A program made the translations under genes and the position numbers. From positions 340,001 to 404,000 of the forward strand of contig NC_014652.1 in NCBI RefSeq assembly GCF_000166355.1: a stretch of 64,000 bases of DNA, read 5' to 3'. Under the pieces are notes generated by a model, which was given only the letters and a program-made list of their open reading frames with translations, searched no databases and was not told the origin of the DNA. Shown piece after piece: positions 32,063 through 40,561 of the stretch (positions within the stretch are counted from its first letter, which is position 1; every line of letters begins with the position of its first letter). This DNA is from Caldicellulosiruptor hydrothermalis 108 (GTDB lineage Bacteria > Bacillota > Thermoanaerobacteria > Caldicellulosiruptorales > Caldicellulosiruptoraceae).

Positions 32063-32794
32063 ATGAGTGCTGTTTACATTATTGGAACAGATACTGATGT
32101 TGGAAAGACATTTATATGTGCTGGACTTTGTTGGGCTTTAAAAGAAAAAGGATATAACGTAGGATATTTCAAACCAGTACTAAGTGGGGCTAAAAGAAGA
32201 GGAAAGATGCTAATACCTCAAGATACAGAATTTGTAGTTAATTTTGCAAAAATAAAAGGGGATATTTACAGACTCACACCATTTATATTTGAAAAACCAG
32301 CCTCTCCTCATATAGCTGCAGGGGAAGAGAATAAAGATATTGATGTTGATCAAATAAAGCAGACCTTTGATGATTTGTCAAAGGTCTATGAATTTATAAT
32401 AATTGAAGGTTGTGGCGGGTTGGCAGTTCCACTAAAAGAACAAAATAATCAGTTTTATATGCAATATCAATTGATAAAGGAAATTTGCAACAATGTTATA
32501 TTGGTTACAACAACAAAGCTGGGAACAATTAATCACACTCTCTTGACAGTTGAATTTGCAAAAGCTTACGGACTTTATTTAAAAGGAATCATAGTGAATA
32601 GGTATAAGAATGAACCTGATGAAGATAAAGTAATAAATACAATAGCAAAGTTTACCAATATTCCAATATTAGCCAAAGTAGACTTTATAAATGATTTTCC
32701 AAGTGATGTAGATGAGAATAAATTTAAAAATATTTTTAAAAAATGCTTTGATGATAGGGCAATAATGAAGATAATGGGGGTTTTTGAATGTTAA
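32063..32794 (+). CDS. bioD: dethiobiotin synthetase
   Basis: About 243 residues. The P-loop [17 protein letters not shown] and motif [16 protein letters not shown] identify BioD, which uses ATP and CO2 to close the ureido ring of dethiobiotin. The start ATG 32063 follows GGAGAGAGG; an upstream extension of the frame to 31892 overlaps bioY and is not real. It overlaps bioA by seven bases. Confidence 0.95.
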   Translation: MSAVYIIGTDTDVGKTFICAGLCWALKEKGYNVGYFKPVLSGAKRRGKMLIPQDTEFVVNFAKIKGDIYRLTPFIFEKPASPHIAAGEENKDIDVDQIKQTFDDLSKVYEFIIIEGCGGLAVPLKEQNNQFYMQYQLIKEICNNVILVTTTKLGTINHTLLTVEFAKAYGLYLKGIIVNRYKNEPDEDKVINTIAKFTNIPILAKVDFINDFPSDVDENKFKNIFKKCFDDRAIMKIMGVFEC

Positions 32795-34137
32795 ATGAAT
32801 GGCAACAAAGAGATTTAAAGTATATTTGGCATCCATGCTCACAAATGAAGGATTATGAAGAATTACCACCTATCGTTATAGAGAAAGGCCAGGGAGTATG
32901 GCTATACGATGTTGAAGGAAATAGATATCTTGATGCAATTTCTTCATGGTGGACAAATCTTTTTGGACATTGCAATAAAAGATTAAATGATGCTCTCAAA
33001 GCTCAAGCAGACAAGTTAGAACATGTAATATTTGCAAATTTTTCACACAAACCAGCTATTGAATTGTCTCAAAAATTAGTTAAAATAACCCCAAATGGAT
33101 TGGAAAAAGTATTCTTTTCTGATGATGGATCAACGTCTGTCGAAGTTGCTCTTAAGATGAGTTTTCAATATCATCAACAGAAGGGGAATTATACAAAGCT
33201 CAAGTTTGCATGTTTTACAAACTCATATCATGGAGAAACCTTAGGGGCATTGTCTGTTGGAAGTATAGATCTGTATTCAAAGATATATAAACCCATTATG
33301 AAGGAATCCATAAAAATTCAAGGTCCTGATTGTTTTAGATGTAAATACCACAAAACAAGATATAGCTGCAATGTAGAATGTTTTGAAGAAGTAGAAAAGA
33401 TTTTAGAAAAGCACCATAAAGAGATTTGTGCTGTGATAATTGAGCCAATTATCCAATGTGCAGGTGGCATGAAAATTTACCCACCTAAATTTTTAAAGCT
33501 ATTGCGAGAGGTCTGCACCAGCTATGATGTTCATCTCATTGCAGATGAGGTAGCTGTTGGATTTGGTAGAACAGGAAAGATGTTTGCATGTGAACATGCA
33601 GGAATAACTCCAGACTTTTTATGTTTATCAAAAGGTTTGACAGCAGGTTATATGCCGTTGGCAGTAACACTTACCACTCAAGAAATTTTTGATGCGTTTT
33701 ATGCTGACTATGTGGAATTAAAAGCTTTTTTGCATAGTCATAGCTATACCGGAAATCCTCTTGCTTGTGCAGTTGCTTTAGAATCATTAAAAATCTTTGA
33801 GGAATACAATGTCCTCAAGAAAATAAATGAAAAAGCAACCTACCTTGAGGAGCTTGCTAGAGAAACTTTTGATAACCATAGGTTTGTGGGTGAGTATAGG
33901 CAATTTGGATTTATCGGAGCAATTGAGCTTGTTGAAGATAAGGCTACTAAAAAGGAATTTGATTGGAGAAAGAGAGTGGGATATCACATTTATAAAACTG
34001 CTTTGAAAAAAGGGTTGCTTATTCGTCCTCTTGGAAATGTAATATATTTTATGCCTCCATTTGTTATTGAAAACGATGAAATTGATTTTATGGTAAGGAA
34101 TACTCTTGAATCAATAAACCAATTTTTTGGACTGTAA
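32788..34137 (+). CDS. bioA: adenosylmethionine-8-amino-7-oxononanoate aminotransferase
   Basis: A 449-residue PLP-dependent class III aminotransferase. [11 protein letters not shown] at the N-terminus and [11 protein letters not shown] are BioA signatures; the PLP lysine is in [15 protein letters not shown] and the Asp of the PLP ring contact in [19 protein letters not shown]. It makes 7,8-diaminopelargonate. The bioF gene for the previous step is not in this window. A terminator follows. Confidence 0.96.
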   Translation: MLNEWQQRDLKYIWHPCSQMKDYEELPPIVIEKGQGVWLYDVEGNRYLDAISSWWTNLFGHCNKRLNDALKAQADKLEHVIFANFSHKPAIELSQKLVKITPNGLEKVFFSDDGSTSVEVALKMSFQYHQQKGNYTKLKFACFTNSYHGETLGALSVGSIDLYSKIYKPIMKESIKIQGPDCFRCKYHKTRYSCNVECFEEVEKILEKHHKEICAVIIEPIIQCAGGMKIYPPKFLKLLREVCTSYDVHLIADEVAVGFGRTGKMFACEHAGITPDFLCLSKGLTAGYMPLAVTLTTQEIFDAFYADYVELKAFLHSHSYTGNPLACAVALESLKIFEEYNVLKKINEKATYLEELARETFDNHRFVGEYRQFGFIGAIELVEDKATKKEFDWRKRVGYHIYKTALKKGLLIRPLGNVIYFMPPFVIENDEIDFMVRNTLESINQFFGL

Positions 34138-34162
34138 GTTGCAGAGAGAAATCAAAAAGTTG

Positions 34163-34201
34163 AAGAGGGGCTATCCAAGAAGATTTTGGACAGCCTCTTT
34201 G
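34163..34201. terminator. terminator between converging bioA and bioB
   Basis: AAGAGGGGCTATCCAA and TTGGACAGCCTCTT form a stem with a small bulge, followed by TTTGC on the plus strand and A/T-rich sequence on the other. It lies between the 3' ends of bioA and bioB. Confidence 0.75.
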
Positions 34202-34222
34202 CATTTATTTATAATTATCTAA

Positions 34223-35233
34223 TTATTTATGCATATTGGTTTGAAATTTTAAATCCAAGGATTCCAACATCTCAATCTTCTCTCTTATTCCCATCCCCTT
34301 TGTTGTAAGATAATTTCCAACCATACAACCATTTATTCCACATTCATATGCCATTATTTCCATATCTCCAAGTGCATTTTCCTTTCCACCCGCAAGAAGA
34401 ATGGTCTTTTTTGGCAGTATAATCCTAAATAGTGCCAGGGTGATAAAAATTTCATTTTGGTCCATGATCTTCATATCTTCAAAAGGCGTGCCTTTTATTG
34501 GATTTAATATGTTGATAGGAACAGAATCAACATCTAATTCTCTTAGTTCAAATGCAAGTTTGATTCTTTCAATCATGTCCTCACCCATTGAGATTATTCC
34601 ACCGCTGCAGATTTGAAGCCCTGCCTCTTTTGCAATTTTTAAAGCCTCTTTCTTTTGCTGCTGAGTATGGGTGGAACAGATATTTTTAAAATATTTGCTG
34701 GATGTCTCTAAGTTATTGTGATACTTTACAACCCCAGCTTTCAATAACTTTTTTGCCCTTTCTTGAGTGAGAAAGCCGAGTGATGCACACAAAAGAATGT
34801 TATAATTCTTTGAGATATATGAATAGATGTCTAAAATTTTTTCAAATTCTGAGTCATTAAGCTTTTCACCACTTGTGACTAAGGAAAATCTTTTTACTGG
34901 AAAAGATATTACATTCTCAAGATACTCTGTTACCTCATCAAGCGTAGCAAGATCTTTTATCTCAATTGAACAACTGTGGTGGATAGACTGGGAGCAGAAC
35001 TTGCAGTCTTCGCTGCAAAGTCCTACCTTTGCAGGATAAATGGAACAAAGCTCAATAGTATTTTCAAAATAATGTTGTTTTATTGTATTAGCAAGGTTTT
35101 TTACTAAATCTGCATCATGTTTTGCGATTTCATAAAGCATGATTGCCTCATTGAAGTCAATGTCTTTCTCATATTCAATTATCTTTTTTTCAACTTCTTT
35201 GACAAATTGAACTGATTGAAGAAAATTCAGCAA
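34223..35233 (-). CDS. bioB: biotin synthase
   Basis: A 336-residue radical SAM enzyme. The cluster motif is [11 protein letters not shown] (CxxxCxxC), followed by family motifs [11 protein letters not shown] and [11 protein letters not shown], and the end GLSVGNYLTT-like region ([17 protein letters not shown]). It inserts sulfur into dethiobiotin. The gene stands alone, convergent with bioYDA, and has its own BirA-type operator. Confidence 0.96.
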   Translation of the reverse strand: MLNFLQSVQFVKEVEKKIIEYEKDIDFNEAIMLYEIAKHDADLVKNLANTIKQHYFENTIELCSIYPAKVGLCSEDCKFCSQSIHHSCSIEIKDLATLDEVTEYLENVISFPVKRFSLVTSGEKLNDSEFEKILDIYSYISKNYNILLCASLGFLTQERAKKLLKAGVVKYHNNLETSSKYFKNICSTHTQQQKKEALKIAKEAGLQICSGGIISMGEDMIERIKLAFELRELDVDSVPINILNPIKGTPFEDMKIMDQNEIFITLALFRIILPKKTILLAGGKENALGDMEIMAYECGINGCMVGNYLTTKGMGIREKIEMLESLDLKFQTNMHK

Positions 35234-35266
35234 TTAAATCATCTCCAAGCAAAAATGTTTAATTAA

Positions 35267-35318
35267 ATAATAGCATAGAAATTATAAATAGTAAACTAAA
35301 AATGAAATTATAGTTTAC
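35267..35318 (-). promoter_or_regulatory. BirA-type operator and promoter of bioB
   Basis: GTAAACT (35291-35297), 14 bases, AGTTTAC (35312-35318) is a palindromic BirA-like site with the same 14-base spacing as the bioY site. On the minus strand a promoter TTTACT (35295-35290), 17 bases, TATTAT (35272-35267) overlaps it. Confidence 0.8.
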
Positions 35319-35553
35319 GCATAAGAAAAATAATTGTTTTGAAGACAAAACCGAAAAATTTTTGTCCAAAATATTCAGATAAAAAATTGTTAATAACTAT
35401 CTGGATATCCTTGAAGGGAAAGTATTGAATTGATAAAACAAATGCTTTGCTTACGCTAATTCCGTGAAAGTAAGAAGTATAAAAATTTTTACACCATTTT
35501 TAGAATGCAAATTTTACACTCCAACATTTGCTAACCAACAAACCCAATAAAAA
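35319..35553. other. AT-rich spacer between bioB promoter and ICE junction
   Basis: About 235 bases of chromosomal sequence upstream of bioB, up to the tRNA fragment. I see no gene, RNA or clear repeat in it. Confidence 0.4.
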
Positions 35554-35617
35554 TGGCGGAGAGAGAGGGATTTGAACCCTCGGTACCCCTTTTGGGGGTA
35601 CACACGATTTCCAGTCG
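35554..35617 (-). other. 3' half of a tRNA-Ser gene: ICE attachment site
   Basis: Read on the minus strand, CGACTGGAAATCG is the anticodon arm of tRNA-Ser(GGA). It is followed by a long variable arm GTACCCCCAAAAGGGGTAC, a T arm GAGGGTTCAAATCCCTC and acceptor TCTCTCC-G-CCA. The 5' half (acceptor, D arm) is missing; the sequence beyond 35617 is unrelated. The integrase gene begins next to it. This is the duplicated tRNA 3' end left at one border of an integrated element; the intact tRNA should stand at the other border beyond 64000. Confidence 0.85.
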
Positions 35618-35801
35618 CATTTTCAACGCTTTATTACAGCTTTCTATCCATATCCTGCCAGTAGATTTTCTAAAAGCCTTGATTTTTCTGAATTTTAAGA
35701 ATGGAATTACTGAAAATTAATGGAATTTACCATTTCAGTTTAAGCTGTTTTCAAACTGTCGTTAGAAAAATGTTAGAAGCAAAAACTGGTATGAACTACT
35801 T
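35618..35801. other. ICE terminal non-coding region
   Basis: Noncoding stretch between the attachment core and the end of the integrase gene. It has a direct repeat ATGGAATT (about 35700 and 35720) and related words ACTGAAA/TTTCAGT. These could be arm-type integrase binding sites. No gene seen. Confidence 0.45.
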
Positions 35802-36923
35802 CTATTGGTTCTTCAGAATGTCCTCAAAAGTTTCTGCCACTTTCTTTCTCTTTTCATCAAACACATGACTGTAAATATTAAGCGTGGTGGTTATGGTACT
35901 GTGTCCCAGCCTGTCACTGATATGCTTAGGGTCAACACCGTGTTTTAATAGAATTGAAGCATGGGTGTGTCTGAGGTCATGAAATCGTATCTTTGGCAGT
36001 TTATGCTTTTCTATTGTCTTCTGGAACACTTTGGTGATATACTTCGGGTCCTGAACTCTGCCATCTTCAAACGTACATACAAAACCTTCATCATGATAAA
36101 GTTCCTTTAATTCTTCTTTCAACTTTTCCTGCTTTGCTTTCCACTCTTTTAGTTCTGATACAACCTGATTGGAAATTGCTACAATTCTATAACTGTTCTT
36201 GTTTTCTGCTTTCTCCTTGATATAAGTCTGACCGTTGATTTTCATAAATGTTTTGTTGACTGTTATGTATCCCTGTTCTAAATTTATGTCCTCCCATTTA
36301 AGTGCAGCTATTTCCCCAATCCTCATCCCTGTATAAATTGCCAGCAGCACAGGAATTCTGATGTTGGTGCCTTTGAAAATTTCCAGAGCCTTTTTTATAG
36401 TTTCTTCGTCCCAGATCGACGGTTGGTAATTTCGCTTCTTCGGTGGGTCTACATAATCAGCAGGGTTCTTTTCTAACATATCCATTTTGACTGCATAGTC
36501 TAACGCTTGATGTATTATTCGATGATGATAAAGAGCAAGAGTCGAAGAAAGCCCTTTTTCGGTCATGACATGCTGGTAATATTTTTGCAAATCCATAGGT
36601 GTGAGTTTGCCCAGTTCATACTCACCAAGGAAAGGTTTTATGTGCAGTGCAATTGAACTTGAATACGATTGAAAGGTACTAAGAGAAACCCTGTTTTTTG
36701 CTACTGTGTTGAGCCATAAGTCTAAAAGTTCACCAAAAGTCTTCTGCTCCAGTAGTTTGTTTTTATTCTGGTAGATAATGTTTAGAATCCTTGGTAATGC
36801 TTCTTCTGCTTCGGCTTTTGTCTCAAAACCACCCAGCCACTTTTGTTTGCGCTTTCCATCAACTACACCTATGTCAACAACAATGTAATATTTCTTTCCC
36901 TTTTTTGCAATATGTCCTCTCAT
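35802..36923 (-). CDS. int: tyrosine recombinase (ICE integrase)
   Basis: A 373-residue integrase. It has an N-terminal AP2-like arm-binding domain (KKYYIVVDIG.. KQKWLGGFETKAEAE), a SAM-like core-binding domain near residues 65-150, and the catalytic domain with Arg in YTGMRIGEIAALKW, HDLRHTHAS (HxxR), LGHSTITTT and the nucleophile Tyr in NIYSHV. It lies next to the tRNA fragment and should insert and excise the element there. Overlaps the ImmA-like gene by ATGA. Confidence 0.95.
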   Translation of the reverse strand: MRGHIAKKGKKYYIVVDIGVVDGKRKQKWLGGFETKAEAEEALPRILNIIYQNKNKLLEQKTFGELLDLWLNTVAKNRVSLSTFQSYSSSIALHIKPFLGEYELGKLTPMDLQKYYQHVMTEKGLSSTLALYHHRIIHQALDYAVKMDMLEKNPADYVDPPKKRNYQPSIWDEETIKKALEIFKGTNIRIPVLLAIYTGMRIGEIAALKWEDINLEQGYITVNKTFMKINGQTYIKEKAENKNSYRIVAISNQVVSELKEWKAKQEKLKEELKELYHDEGFVCTFEDGRVQDPKYITKVFQKTIEKHKLPKIRFHDLRHTHASILLKHGVDPKHISDRLGHSTITTTLNIYSHVFDEKRKKVAETFEDILKNQ

Positions 36924-37354
36924 ATTTTCAGGTACCTCCTCTTAAAGATAGCAACTTCATGTTCTATTGTAAGTGGATTAATGTTTTCAAAATCTTCATA
37001 ATTCATGCAGATAAAAGCAAAATAGTCAGCTTCAATCTCTGTTTTTGTGGTTTTCACAAATGCGTTTGTCATAAATAAGAGACGATTATACTCGTTTGTA
37101 TGGGAATTGAGCAGGTGATATAATTCATGTAATAAAGCAAACTGTCTTCCTTTTTCAGAAAGCTTTTCATTTATTACGATGTACTTATCACCATCATGTA
37201 TAAAGGAAAAACCCTGAATACAACGGGGTAACTTCCATACAAGACGAAATATATTTTCCATTGCTGCAATTTTTTCCGGGTCACGAGTACCGTACTCGGT
37301 GTCAACAAATTCAATAAAAGAAATTACTTTTTTTAATAATTGTTTGTAATTCAT
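36920..37354 (-). CDS. ImmA/IrrE-family metallopeptidase
   Basis: A 144-residue protein with the zinc protease motif ALLHELYHLLNSH (HExxH type) and the third ligand region KTEIEADYFAFICM. ImmA of ICEBs1 cleaves the repressor ImmR to switch the element on after DNA damage or quorum signals. Here it sits between the ImmR-like gene and the integrase gene in one unit, the same set as ICEBs1. Confidence 0.88.
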   Translation of the reverse strand: MNYKQLLKKVISFIEFVDTEYGTRDPEKIAAMENIFRLVWKLPRCIQGFSFIHDGDKYIVINEKLSEKGRQFALLHELYHLLNSHTNEYNRLLFMTNAFVKTTKTEIEADYFAFICMNYEDFENINPLTIEHEVAIFKRRYLKI

Positions 37355-37361
37355 TTACTTT

Positions 37362-37799
37362 TCACTCCTCTATCTCCTTATTTTCCTGTCTTTTTTCTTT
37401 AGCTTTCAGTCTAATAGCAAATGTTATAGCTTCTACAATTGCCTGTTTTACATCAGGTTCGTTGACAGGTATTCCCTTAAAATTTAAATTTTCTGCTTTC
37501 TTGATAATTTCATAAATGTCCGGTGTTTTATCTTTTTCCTCTGGGACAAGTTCTTCGTCACCAAGCTTTATTTGTCCCATACTTTCTTCTACAAGTGTGT
37601 TCAGATCAACTTTCAACGCTTTTGCTATTCTCAGAAGATTTCCAAGTGAAAGTTCGCTTTCTCCTCTTTCTGCTCTCATAATCGAAGTGGGATTTACACC
37701 TGCATAGAGAGCTAGCTGATTTATTGTCCATCCTTTTTCTTCCCTAAGTTTTTTTATTTTTAGCCCCAAGGTTCTTGCAATTTTATTCTTTTTTGCCAT
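37362..37799 (-). CDS. XRE-family (ImmR-like) repressor
   Basis: A 145-residue protein with an N-terminal Cro/CI helix-turn-helix (GLKIKKLREEKGWTINQLAL, NPTSIMRAERGESELSLGNLLRIAKAL) and a charged C-terminal half that would be the site of ImmA cleavage. It is transcribed away from the conjugation genes. It likely represses the divergent promoter at 37927. Confidence 0.88.
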   Translation of the reverse strand: MAKKNKIARTLGLKIKKLREEKGWTINQLALYAGVNPTSIMRAERGESELSLGNLLRIAKALKVDLNTLVEESMGQIKLGDEELVPEEKDKTPDIYEIIKKAENLNFKGIPVNEPDVKQAIVEAITFAIRLKAKEKRQENKEIEE

Positions 37800-37875
37800 A
37801 CACTCGCCCCCCTTTTTTCACTTTCTATTTTACATTGCATTTTAGCAGCAATACAGTATTATTGTGTTTTTTGTA

Positions 37876-37979
37876 TTGCAAAAACGCAAAGCTCATAAAA
37901 TTGCAAATTAGTATCTATAAAAAGTATTGCATAAAATCGATACTTATGATATAATACCCTTGAGATTGCAAATACGCAA
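37876..37979 (+). promoter_or_regulatory. ICE control region: promoter and repeated operators
   Basis: Two palindromic boxes, TTGCAAAAACGCAA (37876-37889) and TTGCAAATACGCAA (37966-37979), both TTGC-N6-GCAA, flank a plus-strand promoter TTGCAT (37927-37932), 17 bases, TATAAT (37950-37955). Related half-sites occur between them (TTGCAAATT near 37901) and near 37836. They are the likely binding sites of the neighbouring XRE repressor. Confidence 0.75.
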
Positions 37980-37996
37980 TAGAGAAGGTGGATTTG

Positions 37997-38191
37997 ATGA
38001 ACTACGAATACATAAGAGAATTTATAGCCAAAGTTCCGACCTACAAATTTGCTAGGTTAATAGGTGTCCACCCGAGCACTATATTCAGGATTAAACAGGG
38101 AAAGCAACCAAGCCCGGGAGTGATACTTAGAATCCTCGAAACAAAACCACAGGGTTTCGAAATTGAAAGATTTCTGGGTGAAATAAAATGA
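37997..38191 (+). CDS. small Cro/CI-like helix-turn-helix protein
   Basis: About 64 residues. The HTH is visible in YKFARLIGVHPSTIFRIKQG. ATG 37997 follows the RBS AGAAGGTGG; GTG 37988 is an in-frame alternative but lies inside that site. First gene of the rightward unit facing the repressor, so it may act as a Cro-like switch protein. Confidence 0.7.
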   Translation: MNYEYIREFIAKVPTYKFARLIGVHPSTIFRIKQGKQPSPGVILRILETKPQGFEIERFLGEIK

Positions 38192-38550
38192 ATGTTCATG
38201 AACTGATAAAAAAGATGGATGAAATTGAAAAGAGTGTAGCAGAAATAAAAAATTTACTTTACGAAATGACAAAAGAAGAAAGTAAAGGCTTTTTGACTGT
38301 CGAAGAATTGAGAAGGAAATATAGGATTGGGAAAAATTTTCTGTACTGGCTTTGTAAAAGTAACCTCGTAGATTTCAGATACTTGAACAGGAAATATTAC
38401 ATAAGCGAAAAATCATTTCTACAATATTTAGAAAACTTAAGACCAGGAAAAACAACAGCAATGCCTACAACGTCTAAAAGAGAAGAGCATAACACTAAAA
38501 TAGTTCAAATAGAGAACAAGCTTCAAAAATACTTAGAAAGTATCAAATAA
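38188..38550 (+). CDS. excisionase-like helix-turn-helix protein
   Basis: A 120-residue protein overlapping the previous gene by ATGA. A short coiled coil comes first (MDEIEKSVAEIKNLLYEM), then a MerR/excisionase-type winged HTH (FLTVEELRRKYRIGKNFLYW, FRYLNRKYYISEKSFLQYLE). In this position, beside integrase, it is a candidate Xis; direct proof is lacking. Confidence 0.6.
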   Translation: MNVHELIKKMDEIEKSVAEIKNLLYEMTKEESKGFLTVEELRRKYRIGKNFLYWLCKSNLVDFRYLNRKYYISEKSFLQYLENLRPGKTTAMPTTSKREEHNTKIVQIENKLQKYLESIK

Positions 38551-38571
38551 ACAATGGGGGAGGAGAATGCT

Positions 38572-39096
38572 ATGGCAAGAAAACTCAGCCAGGAAAAAAT
38601 TAATGAAATTCTAAGACTCTTCTATGAAGAACACAAAAAGAGAGTAGAGATACACAGAATAACAGGTGTGTCAAGACCAACAATAAACAAGTACATCAAA
38701 GAAGATCCACGCTACTGGGAAGAGGTTGCATATAGGTTACTAGAGGCAAATAATCGAAGAAAAGCTCAATGGAGAAGTTATCAACAAAAAAGAAGAGAAA
38801 GAGCGAAAAGAGAACTCTGGGATGAAACGTATGAAATTATGAAGCGTGAACATGCGCAGGCAGTGGCCGAACTTTCTTATCACAGATGGCCGTCTGTGTC
38901 CACTTTGTATGAGTTTGTCCGTTCATGTTACAGATGGGTAAGGGGGAAGTTTGTGCGAAAAGACTGTTTAGAAGACGGTACCCTTGTGCCAACAACACTG
39001 CCCAAATATATCAGACCGGTACATACATTGACAGAAGGTTTGAAAAAGAGGAGAAATACTGTGATTAATACAGCCAATAACGTCCTTGCATATTAA
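38572..39096 (+). CDS. putative DNA-binding protein with resolvase-like HTH
   Basis: About 174 residues starting at ATG 38572 after GGGGGAGGAG. Residues 5-45 look like a homeodomain-type HTH (KINEILRLFYEEHKKRVEI, HRITGVSRPTINKYIKED). The middle is very basic (RRKAQWRSYQQKRRERAKRE). The rest has no clear family. It may be a regulator or a DNA-processing accessory of the element. Confidence 0.55.
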   Translation: MARKLSQEKINEILRLFYEEHKKRVEIHRITGVSRPTINKYIKEDPRYWEEVAYRLLEANNRRKAQWRSYQQKRRERAKRELWDETYEIMKREHAQAVAELSYHRWPSVSTLYEFVRSCYRWVRGKFVRKDCLEDGTLVPTTLPKYIRPVHTLTEGLKKRRNTVINTANNVLAY

Positions 39097-39106
39097 GGTG
39101 TTTGCT

Positions 39107-39358
39107 ATGATTCAAATAACAAGACATGCCATAAAACGTTACAAGGAACGTATAATGCCCTGCTCAGACCTTGAAGCTGAACTGAATATTTTAAAAGCTG
39201 CCGTACATGGTATTCTCCTCTCCCGGAGAGGAAAGTACAAAGCTGTACAGTACGGTCCCGCCGTACTGATTATATACGAAAACGGTGGGATAGCCACCGT
39301 TAAGACTATCGAGCATGTAAAATTTTCTGGCTGGTGGAAAAAAGAAAAGATGTGGTAG
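39107..39358 (+). CDS. small protein of unknown function
   Basis: About 83 residues from ATG 39107. It begins with MIQITRHAIKRYKERIMPC, a pattern (HAxxRYxER) shared by a group of small phage and mobile-element proteins of unknown role, and ends with basic and aromatic residues. The predicted fold is compact alpha plus beta, reminiscent of RelE-like toxins but without clear catalytic residues. The stop overlaps the start of the tRNA-like element. Confidence 0.5.
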   Translation: MIQITRHAIKRYKERIMPCSDLEAELNILKAAVHGILLSRRGKYKAVQYGPAVLIIYENGGIATVKTIEHVKFSGWWKKEKMW

Positions 39359-39425
39359 GCATGGTAAAGCAACATGCCAGACTGTAGCTCTGGCGTTGTG
39401 GGTTCGTGAACCACTGCCTACCCCA
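39355..39425 (+). ncRNA. tRNA-like element with encoded CCA
   Basis: Acceptor-like arms GTAGGCA (39355-39361) and TGCCTAC (39415-39421) pair perfectly and are followed by C-CCA. An anticodon-like arm CCAGA-CTGTAGC-TCTGG (39377-39393) would present GTA (Tyr). A T-like arm GTGGG-TTCGTGA-ACCAC has a closing mismatch. The D-arm region has only 14-15 bases and does not fold well, and the large variable arm of bacterial tRNA-Tyr is missing. So this is a degenerate or mimic tRNA of 71 nt rather than a normal one. Confidence 0.45.
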
Positions 39426-39430
39426 GAAGT

Positions 39431-39500
39431 AAAGTTTGCCTTTGGAAGTTAGCCGTGTACGGGGGTTATTATACCCCTTTGCACGGCTTTTTGTGTTTTT
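39431..39500 (+). terminator. leader terminator before the conjugation operon
   Basis: AGCCGTG (39451-39457) and CACGGCT (39482-39488) enclose an inner GGGG/CCCC hairpin and are followed by TTTTTGTGTTTTTT. The preceding AAAGTTTGCC and AAGTTAGCC words recur in front of the terminator at 62371. It stands between the tRNA-like element and the first type IV secretion gene, so it may be a regulated attenuator. Confidence 0.75.
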
Positions 39501-39526
39501 TAGAGCCTGTTAAGGGGGGTGAGACT

Positions 39527-39814
39527 TTGAATGACCTGAATGGAATTGTAGAACCTGTTACACCAGAACAATTTTCAAATACACTTGCAAAACTTTTTGT
39601 TACTCTTTTACAAATTGTCCAAAATTTTATAAAACCCATAGCAGGTCTTGGTATTATGATTGCAGTACTTTTGCTTTTGGTGGGTTATGTTTTCCATGTC
39701 CAGATAGCTAAAAAGATGGGTGCTTCCATCCTTGGCGGAGTCGGTTTTGTTGTAATAATTTACCTGCTTGCGCCTTACATTTTGGGTGTCATTTACAACA
39801 CCTTTGGAAAATAA
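39527..39814 (+). CDS. small membrane protein of the type IV secretion operon
   Basis: About 95 residues from TTG 39527, chosen because GGGGGGTGAG lies just upstream; the frame extends back to 39455 but through the terminator. Two transmembrane helices (PIAGLGIMIAVLLLLVGYVF and GGVGFVVIIYLLAPYIL) with a short basic loop resemble VirB2/TrbC-type pilin subunits, but there is no cleavable signal. First gene of the secretion operon. Confidence 0.6.
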   Translation: MNDLNGIVEPVTPEQFSNTLAKLFVTLLQIVQNFIKPIAGLGIMIAVLLLLVGYVFHVQIAKKMGASILGGVGFVVIIYLLAPYILGVIYNTFGK

Positions 39815-39832
39815 AAACAGGAGGTGTTCAGG

Positions 39833-40177
39833 ATGAACAAAATTAAAAAGGTCTGGGCTTCTGTTTCAACTGCTTTGGCTTTTGCAATGCTACAGTTAAC
39901 AGCATTCGCAACAGCTGATTTTTCGGGCATTGTAGAACAAAAAGATACAAAAGCAGTTGTTCAAGATATTGTTACAAAGGTTAAAACACCAATCCAAATT
40001 ATAGCAGTAGGTGCAGCTGTTATTCTGTTTATGGTGCGAAGTGCACTGCTGGCAGCAACCCAGGATGAACATAAACAAGCACAAATAAAAAAATCATTTG
40101 GAATCATGATTATTGGCTTAATTGGCGTATTCTTTGCAGCATCAATTGTTGGTTTCATAGTCAATGCAGTTAAGTAA
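39833..40177 (+). CDS. VirB2/TrbC-like pilin candidate
   Basis: About 114 residues from ATG 39833, with RBS AGGAGGTG. A signal peptide (MNKIKKVWASVSTALAFAML, cut near AFA-TADF) is followed by two hydrophobic helices joined by a basic loop (KQAQIKKS). This is the usual layout of conjugative pilins. It is followed by a terminator, which would raise its level relative to downstream genes. Confidence 0.65.
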   Translation: MNKIKKVWASVSTALAFAMLQLTAFATADFSGIVEQKDTKAVVQDIVTKVKTPIQIIAVGAAVILFMVRSALLAATQDEHKQAQIKKSFGIMIIGLIGVFFAASIVGFIVNAVK

Positions 40178-40186
40178 ACACCCCTA

Positions 40187-40223
40187 AAAGCCCATTGGAA
40201 AATTACCAGTGGGCTTTCTTGTT
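40187..40223 (+). terminator. intrinsic terminator after the pilin-like gene
   Basis: AAAGCCCATTGG (40187-40198) and CCAGTGGGCTTT (40206-40217) with a following CTTGTTT. Likely partial, since the operon continues. Confidence 0.75.
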
Positions 40224-40267
40224 TATAAGTAGTTAAAGTTTTCAGTAAAATGGAGAGGAGTGATTCC

Positions 40268-40561
40268 ATGAGAACATTTAAAATTCCGTTGGATGAGAAA
40301 ATAGAGGACAAGGTCATAGGGGGTATCATGACATGGAAACAGTTTTTAGTGTTTGTCGTGCCTGCACTTATCGGTTTTGGCTTGTTCTCTGAGCTCAGGT
40401 TTCCCATTTGGCTTGCTGCAATACTTGAAATCTTTATCCTTGTTATAGGGTCTGCCTTTGCGTTTCTTAAAATCAACGGTGATGAACTGGATGTGTTTTT
40501 GAAAAAGCTTTACAAGTTCTACACAGGCAAAAGAACAATACTCTACAGGAGTGATGACTAA
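40268..40561 (+). CDS. PrgI-family (VirB3-like) protein
   Basis: A 97-residue protein from ATG 40268 after GGAGAGGAG. IPLDEKIEDKVIGGIMTWKQ followed by two transmembrane helices and FLKKLYKFYTGKRTILYR match PrgI/VirB3-like proteins, inner-membrane parts of Gram-positive conjugation machines. It overlaps the next gene. Confidence 0.8.
   Translation: MRTFKIPLDEKIEDKVIGGIMTWKQFLVFVVPALIGFGLFSELRFPIWLAAILEIFILVIGSAFAFLKINGDELDVFLKKLYKFYTGKRTILYRSDD

Noticed and set aside
39355-39425. Normal tRNA-Tyr gene
   Set aside because: The D arm is too short, the T loop lacks the usual pattern and the long variable arm of bacterial tRNA-Tyr is missing; kept only as a tRNA-like element.
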